Shown here: one piece after another, positions 57,701-64,000 of the stretch
Layout of the letters: every line of letters starts with the position of its first letter
Numbering within the stretch: the first letter of the stretch is position 1
Source: an uncultured Porphyromonas sp.
GTDB lineage: Bacteria > Bacteroidota > Bacteroidia > Bacteroidales > Porphyromonadaceae
Reading direction: 5' to 3'
DNA: 64,000 nt
NCBI RefSeq assembly: GCF_938046015.1
Contig: NZ_CALIXW010000038.1
Coordinates: 1-64,000 of the forward strand
Program-made: the position numbers and the translations under genes
Notes under the pieces: generated by a model
Databases searched by the model: none
The model's input: the letters and a program-made list of their open reading frames with translations, nothing else
What the model was told of the DNA's origin: nothing

Positions 57701-57909
57701 GGCTCTCCCGTCTTGGAGTCTGAGACGACCCCGACGATTTTCTTGGTCTGTTTAGGGCCTGGTGCTTGGGCTGTGGTATTAGTCTCTGCAGCCTGGAGCG
57801 GTGTGACGCCAGCGCCGATGAGCATCGGCAGCGAGAGTCCTACCATGAGACAGAGCACACGGCTGATGCCGCGTCTGCTCGTTTCCTTGTGGGCGTAGTT
57901 GCTTCCCAT
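54703..57909 (-). CDS. SusC/RagA family TonB-linked outer membrane transporter (M60 locus)
   Basis: A 1068-residue TonB-dependent importer and first gene of the locus. A long N-terminus with a signal segment (VLCLMVGLSLPMLIGAG) is followed by a carboxypeptidase-regulatory-like domain (about 58-140, GVVSDSKTGEPIIGAAVRL). The SusC plug motifs come next (PLIVLDGVEISRADLNALDP, then SFSVLKDATASAMYGTRGANG), and then the barrel. The last residue is Lys after NFTF, unlike the usual terminal aromatic. A -7 box at 58027-58034 gives a leader of about 110 nt. No ECF sigma/anti-sigma pair is adjacent. Confidence 0.93.
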   Translation of the reverse strand: MGSNYAHKETSRRGISRVLCLMVGLSLPMLIGAGVTPLQAAETNTTAQAPGPKQTKKIVGVVSDSKTGEPIIGAAVRLKGANQGVITDIEGHFEIQAAPGDQLFVSSVGYTSKTIRVEKTTILSITLSEDAKTLQNVVVTAFGTGQKKESVTGSIQTVRPMELKIPSANLSNAFAGRLAGVIAYQRSGEPGSNGSDFFIRGVASMNSQAPLIVLDGVEISRADLNALDPEVIESFSVLKDATASAMYGTRGANGVLIIKTKSGADLDRPVIGVRIENYINMPVQLPKLANAETYMRLYNEAVTNQGTGSLLYSEDRIRKTLSGEDRYLYPNVDWYKELFNDVTYNQRANFNVRGGTSKITYFLNANVNHETGMLKGRSKDFFSYDNNINLMKYAFQNNVDFHLSPSATIAMQLNAQLSNFHGPVTASNGGGSTSAIYQSIMDINPVDFPVMWPQNDSQWVRWGGYRLGSNNAWNPVAEASSGYKDTFESTVIANLNYTQKLDFITKGLSFKGLASFKNWSTSTTFRHQGYNIYQNKSDNKLPDGDYDLKMANGGDPSRPVLGTGGWSDGDRRFYLQAFLNYDRTFGKHSVAGMLLYNQDEHVVNSPNSDLIRSLPHRRQGYAARVNYEYDGRYMVELNAGISGSENFAKGHRYGFFPSFSAGWNISNEAFWEPLKKAINNLKIRASYGLAGNDKAGNERFVYLDVVDNSANDRPYFQTGFDGQTEGRRGPLFKRFLNEDITWEIARKLNVGFDISVLRMLNLTVDFFQERRTNVFQEKQSIPNYFGTAASKIYGNFAEVKNWGVDMSAELNKQLSKDLTMQLRGTFTFARNRVEKYDEAPNLRPTRRQVGRSLFTYTGYVADGYYIDQADIAHSPKSTLNNIAVAPGDIKYLDQPDKDGKYDGIIDENDQVPLGYSTVPEINYGLGGTFTYKQWDFGFHLQGQAHTSLMMSGFSPFGTNTRRNVLQWIADNHWSKDNQNPHALYPRLTEYDNDQNTKNSTHWLRDASFLKLRSLEIGYRFKMARVYVNANNLLTLSSFKLWDPEMGGGKGMSYPLQRTFNLGVNFTFK

Positions 57910-58026
57910 AGGTGTTCTTGTTAAGTGGTAGTTAGTGCTTCTTATACACGTTACGTTTATTGTCCTTATTTGGGAGACGATCCCGAGCCCGAGGGCAGCG
58001 CCTCTGGAGGGAGCTCATCCACAGGG

Positions 58027-58034
58027 CAAATATA
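58027..58034 (-). promoter_or_regulatory. -7 box of the M60 SusCD locus
   Basis: TATATTTG on the minus strand fits TAnnTTTG. No -33 match is seen. Confidence 0.4.
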
Positions 58035-58601
58035 GGTAATTTTTTAGCGAAACCTAGGGGTGGTAAGACGCTGAAACTAAGGAAATTTCTTTCCTAAATT
58101 TGTTATTAAATACCTTTACACTTATTAACCACTTTACCCCCACTGGGATCCCAGCGCGCTGCCCCTCGTGCGGCGGGCTAGGCCCCCTGGGATCTCGGGG
58201 TGCGGCCAGCCGATGAGAACGTACTTGGGAGGCCCTAGCACCGAGGCTAGGCACTAGGTCAGGGCAACGAAAAAGGGCTTATGCGGGTGCGCCAGTCCCC
58301 ACGGCGGGGGAAGTTAAATTCTTTGAAAAAACGAAAGTCTCCCTAGCTTCTGAATTTTCTCTTCATTTTATGAAAACGACCCTCCCGAGGCCCCTCAGAG
58401 CCGTCCCGATCGAGCTCGCCCCCTCCGCCGAAGCATTTTTGGGCTCGCTTTTCCCTACTTCCCGCCCTCCTAGAGTCTCCCCGCCAGCTCCTCGCCGAGG
58501 GTCAAGGGCTGGTCCTAGGGAGGCCGCGGAGCAGCCCCCGACCCAAGGGCCGACGCAGCAGCGCCACGCTCGCCGCAGCCCCGAGGAATCAGCCCCCGAG
58601 G
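58035..58601. other. Intergenic tract upstream of the M60 SusCD locus
   Basis: No gene. An AT-rich block (58036-58135 and 58310-58370) alternates with GC-rich sequence. No open frame here has recognisable features. Confidence 0.4.
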
Positions 58602-58685
58602 CTTAGGGATAGCAGTCAGCAGGCTGAGGGACGTCCGTCAGCGCCGCGAGGGATAGCAGTCAGGACGCTGAGAGCTATCCCTCAG
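58602..58685. repeat. 22-bp palindrome array H (4 units)
   Basis: Units at 58602-58619, 58624-58641, 58646-58663 and 58668-58685, all with 4-bp spacers. Unit 2 is centred on GACGTC. It immediately precedes the inverted-repeat element at 58692-58987. Confidence 0.87.
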
Positions 58686-58691
58686 CACCGC

Positions 58692-58987
58692 AACTGTATG
58701 TAGGGTCGCCCCTGTAGGGCTCTGTATTCGGGCGCAATCTCCTACCCAGGGTTTGGTCGCCCTTGCAGGGCTACGCACCCTGGGCTTTGAAAAGGGTCGC
58801 CCCGCTGGGGCTTACCCCGCCGCCAGGCAACTAGCCAAGGAGCTCGACTATCGGGGCATAATACCTCACCCCGCACTACACGGGATAAAAGGGCCGCGCT
58901 GTGGAAAAGGGCCGTACTGTGGGTCACCCCCCCGCAGGGCATTGCACCCGAATACAGAGCCCTACAGGGGCGACCCTACATGCAGTT
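58692..58987. mobile_element. MITE-like element 1 with 47-bp terminal inverted repeats
   Basis: The ends 58692-58738 and 58941-58987 are reverse complements at 45 of 47 positions, bounding a 296-bp element with no transposase. Inside are several degenerate units of the form GGTCGCCC-N4-GGGC, each a small hairpin, in both orientations. Its origin and mobilising enzyme are unknown. Confidence 0.7.
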
Positions 58988-59090
58988 CGGGATTGCAGCC
59001 CCGGACTTACCCCAACGGCCGAGCAAGCCCCTATAGGGGCGACGCAGCAGCTCCATGCTCGCCGCAGCCCCGAGGATAAGTCGCCCGAGG

Positions 59091-59130
59091 CTGAGGGATA
59101 TCAGTCAGGACGCTGAGAACTATCCTTCAG
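59091..59130. repeat. 22-bp palindrome array I (2 units)
   Basis: Units at 59091-59108 and 59113-59130 separated by gacg, the same spacer that joins units 3 and 4 of array H. It is a contracted copy of array H within a tandem duplication. Confidence 0.8.
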
Positions 59131-59136
59131 TACCAC

Positions 59137-59470
59137 AACTGCATGTAGGGTCGCCCCTGTAGGGCTCTGTATTCGGGCACAATCTCCTACCCAGGGTTTG
59201 GTCGCCCTTGCAGGGCTACGCACCCTGGGCTTTGAAAAAGGTCGCCCTTGCAGGGCTACGCACCCTGGGCTTTGAAAAAGGTCGCCCCGCTGGGGCTTAC
59301 CCCGCCGCCAGGCAACTAGCCAAGGAGCTCGACTATCGGGGCATAATACCTCACCCCGCACTACACGGGATAAAAGGGCCGCGCTGTGGAAAAGGGCCGT
59401 GCTGTGGGTCACCCCCCGCAGGGCATTGCGCCCGAATACAGAGCCCTACAGGGGCGACCCTACATGCCGT
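59137..59470. mobile_element. MITE-like element 2 with 47-bp terminal inverted repeats
   Basis: The ends 59137-59183 and 59424-59470 are near-perfect inverted repeats and match those of element 1. It is longer by about 38 bp because a 40-bp internal segment is doubled in tandem (about 59200-59239 and 59240-59279). Confidence 0.7.
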
Positions 59471-59507
59471 TCGGGATTGCAGCCTCGGACTTACCCCAAC
59501 GGCCAAG

Positions 59508-59922
59508 CAAGCCCCTATAGGGGCGACCCCTACAAAGCCCAGGGTGCGTAGCCCTGCAAGGGCGACCAAACCCTGGGTAAGCCACAGCAAACAACACAGA
59601 GCCCTACAGGGGCGACCCTTGGTATATCCTATGCCGCCTCCTGCACCTCTCTGGCTTGCGGGAAGGCTCGCCCCACTGAGGCCTAGGCTTCCTCAAAAAG
59701 GATAGCCGCATCGGCCGAGCGTACTGCGGCCTTGCTTCAGCGGGAAGGATAAGCCCCTATAGGGGCGATCCCTACAAAGCCCAGGGTGCGTAGCCCTGCA
59801 AGGGCGACCAAACCCTGGGTCAAGCCCCCCAAATATACAGGGGCGACCCTTGATATATCCTATGCCGCCTCCTTCGCCTCTCTGGCTTGCGGGAAGGCTC
59901 GCCCCACTGAGGCCTAGGCTTC
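59508..59922. repeat. Duplicated fragments of the same repeat family
   Basis: A 70-bp segment at 59508-59577 recurs at 59751-59820, and an 86-bp segment at 59606-59691 recurs at 59837-59922. Both contain GGGGCGACC-type units related to the MITE-like elements. Open frames across this tract are by-products of the repeats. Confidence 0.7.
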
Positions 59923-59930
59923 ATAAAAGC

Positions 59931-59964
59931 CACAGGGGGAAGGGCTCGAGCCCTTCCCCCTGTG
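59931..59964 (-). terminator. rnr terminator
   Basis: A perfect 34-bp palindrome (17-bp stem) about 45 bases after the rnr stop. On the minus strand it is followed by GGCTTTTA. Confidence 0.85.
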
Positions 59965-60008
59965 AATCTAAGAGGTATCTGAGCGGCCTAGGCCGCACTG
60001 ATGTGCGG

Positions 60009-62354
60009 CTAGCGCGGACGGCGGCCACGCCCCTTGCTGGGGGACTTGTGGCTGCGGGCGCCTTTGTCCTTGCCCTTGCCGCCCGAGCGGCTGCCGCCCT
60101 TGGCACGGGCATACATCCCGCTACGCGGCGCCTCGTCCTCCGCCCCTGCGAGGACGAAGTCCAGCTGCTTGCGCTCGAGATTGGCCTGCGCTACCGTCAC
60201 CTCGAGGCGATCGCCGAGGCGGTAGCGGCGCCCCGTATGGCGCCCCACGAGGCAGTAGTTAGCTTCGTCGTACTCGTAGTAGTCATCCGTCAGCTCACGC
60301 GCGGGGATGAGCCCCTCGCACTTGTTCTCCTCCAGCTCGACATAGATGCCCCAGTCGGCTAGCCCCGTGACGATGCCCCAGAACTGCTGCCCGAGGCGGG
60401 GAATCATGTACTCGACCTGCTTGTACTTGATCGAGGCGCGCTCGGCATTGGCCGCCAGCGTCTCCATCTCGGAGGAGTGATCGCAGCGCTCCTCGGTACG
60501 GCCAAGGTCGGCACTGCGCTTGCCCTCGATGAGGTAGCGCGTCAAGAGGCGGTGCACCATGAGGTCGGGATAGCGGCGTATGGGCGAGGTGAAGTGCGTA
60601 TAGCTCTCGAAGCCGAGGCCGTAGTGCCCGATGTGCGTCGTCGTATAGCGTGCCTTGGCCATAGAGCGGATGGCGAGCATGGAGATCATCGCCTCCTCGG
60701 GGCGCCCCTTGATGGCGGCGAGGAGCTCGTTGAGGCTCTTAGCCACGGCCTCACCCCCACCCTGCCAGCGCAGCTGGTAGCCGAAGGGGCGGACGAAGTC
60801 GGCCAGACTATGCAGCTTCTCCTCATCGGGTGCCTCGTGGACGCGGTAGACGAAGGTCGGCGACTTGCCCTCGAGACGGAGCGGCGGCTGGATGTCGCGG
60901 CGCGTAGCGTCGGCGATACGCTCGGCCACGGTGCGATTGGCCAGCAGCATGAACTCCTCGATGAGCTGGTGCGCGGGCTTGCTCTCCTTGATGATGACCT
61001 CTAGGGGACGGCCCTCGGCATCGAGCTCGAAGCGTACCTCAGGGCGGTCAAAGGCAATGCTGCCGCGCTCGAAGCGCCGAGCACGCAGCTGCTGCGCCAG
61101 GCGGTGCAGCGTGAGGACAGCCTCCGCATGGTCGCCCTGCCCGCTCTCGATGATCTCCTGCGCCTCCTCGTAGGTGAAGCGGCGCTGGCTACGGATGACG
61201 CTGCGCGTGATACGCGCGCCGTGGAGGCGCGCCTCAGCATCGAGCTCGAAGACGCAGCTATAGGCGTACTTGTCCTCGTCGGGGCGCAGCGAGCAGAGGT
61301 AGTTGCTCAGGCGCTCGGGGAGCATGGGGATGGTGCGGTCCACGAGGTAGATGCTGGTGGCACGGCGGTAGGCCTCCTCGTCGATGAGGCTGCCCTCGGG
61401 GACGTAGTGGCTGACATCGGCGATATGCACGCCCACCTCATAGCGCCCATTAGGCAGGCGGCGGAAGGAAAGGGCATCGTCGAAGTCCTTGGCATCGCGC
61501 GGGTCGATGGTGCAGGTCAGCACCCCGCGGAAGTCCTCGCGCTGCTTCAGCTCCTCGGCACTGATCTCGTCGGTCAGCTCCTCGGCGGCACGCTCCACCT
61601 CCTCGGGGTAGCGGTAGGGCAGGCCGAACTCGGCCAGGATGGCGTGCATCTCGGTATCGTTGGCCCCCGCCTCCCCGAGGACATCGAGGACGATGCCCTT
61701 GGGGTTCTTGGCTCGGGGCTCCCAGTCCGTGACCTGTACGAGCACCTTGTCGCGGGCGGTAGCGCCCTTGAGCTTAGCCTCGGGGATGAAGACGTCCTGA
61801 CGCAGCTCGCGATTGGGCGAGACGAAGAAGGTGAAGCCTCGCGACTGCTGCAGCGTACCGACATAGGTCGCCTGCGCCCGCTCGAGGATCTCGGAGATGC
61901 GCGCCCCCTTGAGCTGCCCGCGGCGGGTGCGGTGGCAGCTGAGGACGACGCGGTCGCCGTGCAGCGCCGTCGAGAGCCCCCGTTCGTCGAGGGCTATGGG
62001 CTCCAGCTCGGGATCATCGGGGACGAAGCTCGGACGCCCCGCGCGGTAGTCGAAGCGCCCCTCCAGCCTCAGGCCCGTCTGCTGCCCCGCACGGACGAAG
62101 CGCCCGGGCTCGAGCTCCTGCAGCTCGCCTGCCTCGGCCAGCTCCTGTAGGGCATGGTAGATGGTACGCTTCTGCGCCATGGTAGTCTTACCAAAGGCAT
62201 AGCATACCTGCTTGTAGGAGAGTACTTGCTCCTCCTGCTCCTCGAGGAGAAGGCGGGTGATGCGCTGTACTTCCTTCTTGGTGATATGGTGTGCGTGGCC
62301 GCTGCTCTGCTGGGCATGCTTCGGCCTGGCGATCTTCTTATTCTTACTCATCAT
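60009..62354 (-). CDS. rnr: Ribonuclease R
   Basis: A 781-residue 3'-5' exoribonuclease that degrades structured RNA and works with tmRNA in quality control. A helix-turn-helix segment (about 25-90) leads into cold-shock domains. The RNB catalytic domain (about 260-590) contains the metal motif TCTIDPRDAKDFDDALSF and the conserved HIADVSHYV. A C-terminal S1 domain (about 655-740) carries GIVTGLADWGIYVELEE. The basic tail (GKGKDKGARSHKSPSKGRGR) is typical. The start is the first of two adjacent ATGs (62354 or 62351). Confidence 0.95.
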   Translation of the reverse strand: MMSKNKKIARPKHAQQSSGHAHHITKKEVQRITRLLLEEQEEQVLSYKQVCYAFGKTTMAQKRTIYHALQELAEAGELQELEPGRFVRAGQQTGLRLEGRFDYRAGRPSFVPDDPELEPIALDERGLSTALHGDRVVLSCHRTRRGQLKGARISEILERAQATYVGTLQQSRGFTFFVSPNRELRQDVFIPEAKLKGATARDKVLVQVTDWEPRAKNPKGIVLDVLGEAGANDTEMHAILAEFGLPYRYPEEVERAAEELTDEISAEELKQREDFRGVLTCTIDPRDAKDFDDALSFRRLPNGRYEVGVHIADVSHYVPEGSLIDEEAYRRATSIYLVDRTIPMLPERLSNYLCSLRPDEDKYAYSCVFELDAEARLHGARITRSVIRSQRRFTYEEAQEIIESGQGDHAEAVLTLHRLAQQLRARRFERGSIAFDRPEVRFELDAEGRPLEVIIKESKPAHQLIEEFMLLANRTVAERIADATRRDIQPPLRLEGKSPTFVYRVHEAPDEEKLHSLADFVRPFGYQLRWQGGGEAVAKSLNELLAAIKGRPEEAMISMLAIRSMAKARYTTTHIGHYGLGFESYTHFTSPIRRYPDLMVHRLLTRYLIEGKRSADLGRTEERCDHSSEMETLAANAERASIKYKQVEYMIPRLGQQFWGIVTGLADWGIYVELEENKCEGLIPARELTDDYYEYDEANYCLVGRHTGRRYRLGDRLEVTVAQANLERKQLDFVLAGAEDEAPRSGMYARAKGGSRSGGKGKDKGARSHKSPSKGRGRRPR

Positions 62355-62497
62355 TATATATATGTAGTGAAGGGTGGGGAGGGGGTGAGGTGTATCTGTC
62401 TGATGAGTAGCGGCGAGGCCGCAGCTAGGGGCTAGCTGCGGCCTCGCGGGACTCGTAGCCCACGAGGGCTAGCCTAGAGGGATGCGGAGGGCAGCCG

Positions 62498-63220
62498 CTA
62501 GAGGACGCTCTCCTCGGGGGGCAGGACCAGCTTGTAGCCCTTGCCATGGACGTTCTTGATCTCCACGCGCTCATCCTCCTCGAGCATGCGGCGGAGCTTG
62601 GTGACGTAGACGTCCATGCTGCGCTGGGTGAAGTCCCCAGCCCCAGGGTCAGACACGCCCCAGATGACGCTGAGGGCATGGCTGCGCTCCAGCGTCTGAT
62701 TAGCGAACTGACAGAGCAGCGTCAGCAGCTCGCACTCCTTGGTCGTGAGCTTGCGCTTGGTCTCCCCGATCTCTAGCGTCTGGCTCGTGACATTGAAGGT
62801 ATAGCGCCCTAGGTGGTACTCGTGCTGCATGGCACGCGTGCTCTCACTGCGGCTGCGGCGTAGGACCGCCTCGACACGCAGCAGCAGCTCCTCCATGCTG
62901 AAGGGCTTGGCGATATAGTCATCCGCCCCCGAGCGGAAGCCCTCGAGGACGTTCTCCCGCATCCCTAGTGCGGTCAGGAAGATGATGGGTACATCCTGCG
63001 ATACGCTGCGGATGTCCTTGGCCAGCGTGAGGCCGTCACGCTTGGGCATCATGATATCCAGCAGGCAGAGGTCGTAGCGACGGCTCTTGAAGGCCTCCCA
63101 GCCTGCGACGCCGTCCATGCAACGATCGACGACAAACTTCTTGCTTGTCAGCAGCTCCTCGAGGATCAGGCCTAGGTTCTCCTCATCCTCGCAGAGCAGT
63201 ATCCGGATAGACTCGTTCAT
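62498..63220 (-). CDS. rprY: OmpR-family response regulator, RprY-type
   Basis: A 240-residue DNA-binding response regulator. The receiver domain (about 1-120) has the acidic pair CEDEEN, phospho-acceptor Asp55 in CLLDIMMPK, the Thr in FLTALG and Lys in IAKPFS. A winged-helix OmpR/PhoB output domain (about 135-235) ends in KNVHGKGYKLVLP. The Bacteroidota RprY, paired with kinase RprX, has the same DIMMPKRDGLTLAKDIRS-type stretch, and the kinase gene is directly upstream. The symbol rests on this likeness; RprXY is linked to envelope and oxidative stress. Confidence 0.85.
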   Translation of the reverse strand: MNESIRILLCEDEENLGLILEELLTSKKFVVDRCMDGVAGWEAFKSRRYDLCLLDIMMPKRDGLTLAKDIRSVSQDVPIIFLTALGMRENVLEGFRSGADDYIAKPFSMEELLLRVEAVLRRSRSESTRAMQHEYHLGRYTFNVTSQTLEIGETKRKLTTKECELLTLLCQFANQTLERSHALSVIWGVSDPGAGDFTQRSMDVYVTKLRRMLEEDERVEIKNVHGKGYKLVLPPEESVL

Positions 63221-63330
63221 ATAGAGATACAGTTAGAGATACAGTAGCTTGGTGTACTTAGATAATTATCAATGGTGACTGCGCCGCACCTTAGCCCTAG
63301 TGTTGAGCCAGGCTAGCGACGCTGGGGGCC

Positions 63331-64000
63331 TTAGCCCTCCTTGACCGTAGGCAGTAGGATGACCATCTTCGTCCCTACGCCCACGACACTCTCGGGCTGT
63401 ATGCGCCCGCCGCACTGACGGATGACCGAGCTGACGTAGGCCAGCCCTAGGCCGAAGCCGCGTACGTTGTGCTGCTTGCCCGAGGTGATGCGGTAGAAAC
63501 GCTCGAAGATCTTCTTCAGATACTTGCGCTCTATCCCCAGCCCATTGTCCTCAATGGTGATGCGGATATGGTCGCCCTCGTCGGCCGTGCGTATGGTCAG
63601 CTGCAGCGCCACGTCGGGGCGGCTGTACTTGACGGCATTGTCCAGGAGGTTGAAGAAGACATTCTGCAGGTGTACCTGGCTAGCGCGTACCCAGGTCTCG
63701 CTGGCCTCCAGATCGAGGGAGAGGTCGCCTCCCTTCTGCTGCGCGTGGAAGGTGTAGATCTCCGCCACGGGTAGCAGCAGCTCGTTGACGTCCAGCGGCT
63801 CGAGGGTGAAGCTGCCTGCCCGCCCCTCCAGGAGGGAGAACTGCAGCACACGGTCGATGAGGAACTTGAGGCGCTGCGCCTCGGTCGAGACGATCCCCAT
63901 CAGCTGCCGCTGCTTGGGTGTCGTCACCGCTGGGGAAGCCTGCTCGCCGAGGAGCTTATTAGCTAGGATGATCGAGCTGATGGGCGTCTTCAGCTCGTGG
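63331..64000 (-). CDS. Sensor histidine kinase, RprX-type (C-terminal part only)
   Basis: The frame runs off the right edge of the window, so only the last 220 or so residues are seen. It enters with the H-box HELKTPISS, the phospho-acceptor His lying at the very edge. It continues through the dimerisation helices and an HATPase domain: the N-box NLLDNAVKYSRPD, the G1 box IEDNGLGIE, the F-box FERFYRITSG and the G2 box GFGLGLAYV. An internal ATG at 63927 is not the start. It lies 110 bases upstream of its cognate regulator gene. The sensor part is missing from view. Confidence 0.88.
   Translation of the reverse strand, partial: HELKTPISSIILANKLLGEQASPAVTTPKQRQLMGIVSTEAQRLKFLIDRVLQFSLLEGRAGSFTLEPLDVNELLLPVAEIYTFHAQQKGGDLSLDLEASETWVRASQVHLQNVFFNLLDNAVKYSRPDVALQLTIRTADEGDHIRITIEDNGLGIERKYLKKIFERFYRITSGKQHNVRGFGLGLAYVSSVIRQCGGRIQPESVVGVGTKMVILLPTVKEG

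Noticed and set aside
9328..59130. The short-period arrays considered as CRISPR arrays
   Set aside because: The period is 22 bp with 4-5 bp spacers, the repeats are palindromic and diverged, and no cas gene is present. CRISPR spacers are about 30 bp and repeats are near-identical.
58753..59705. Open frames across the repeat tract, for example 59208-59705
   Set aside because: They consist of the repeated GGTCGCCC units and recur with the repeats on both strands; no domain, no start signal.

Overview
This GC-rich window reads as chromosome of a Bacteroidota bacterium, most likely a Porphyromonas-type member of the Bacteroidales. The support is: a short primary sigma factor of 285 residues, two SusC/SusD (RagA/RagB) pairs, a GT3-type glycogen synthase, an RprX/RprY-type two-component pair, a tmRNA whose tag reads GENNYALAA, and many promoters with the Bacteroidota -33 TTTG / -7 TAnnTTTG architecture. 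Genus is inferred; no ribosomal RNA gene is present to confirm it.

Layout. 1-2.4 kb: a visibly more AT-rich edge with a tyrosine integrase and a small lipoprotein, probably the end of an integrated element beside rpoD. 2.6-11 kb: rpoD, an outer membrane protein, corA with a structured leader, two tRNA-Arg, two tRNA-Lys, dnaK, hpf and a small outer membrane barrel. 11.2-24.2 kb: a minus-strand locus SusC - SusD - DUF4843 lipoprotein - PKD-like lipoprotein - two paralogous DUF5117-type metalloproteases, one of which has lost its zinc site. 24.5-36.2 kb: DEAD-box helicase, sugar-phosphate isomerase, tRNA-Cys, ROK kinase, Nudix hydrolase, BASS transporter, pyruvate kinase, aroQ, xerD, rpsO, a TPR protein, ribH, tRNA-Tyr and tRNA-Gly. 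36.7-48.3 kb: glycogen synthase, an asd-panC-GHL10-hemW operon, an acpP-fabF-rnc-EamA operon, divergent purN, and tmRNA. 48.8-57.9 kb: a second SusC/SusD locus ending in an M60 (mucin-type) metallopeptidase. 58-60 kb: a repeat-dense, gene-free tract. 60-64 kb: rnr, rprY and a truncated rprX-like kinase.

The most unusual signal is non-coding. Nine intergenic arrays share one design: an 18-bp palindrome with consensus near CTGAGGGATATCCCTCAG, followed by a variable spacer of 4 bp (occasionally 5), giving a 22-bp period and usually four units (about 84 bp). The arrays have an internal polarity (a GACGTC-centred unit sits second), so they behave as copies of one element. One copy has lost exactly two periods relative to its tandem duplicate. 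Two adjacent elements of about 300 bp carry 47-bp terminal inverted repeats and look like MITEs.

The two SusC/SusD loci suggest uptake of peptides or glycopeptides produced by cell-surface metalloproteases. The rest is core metabolism and information processing. All functional calls come from motifs, gene order and family knowledge; no database search was run.
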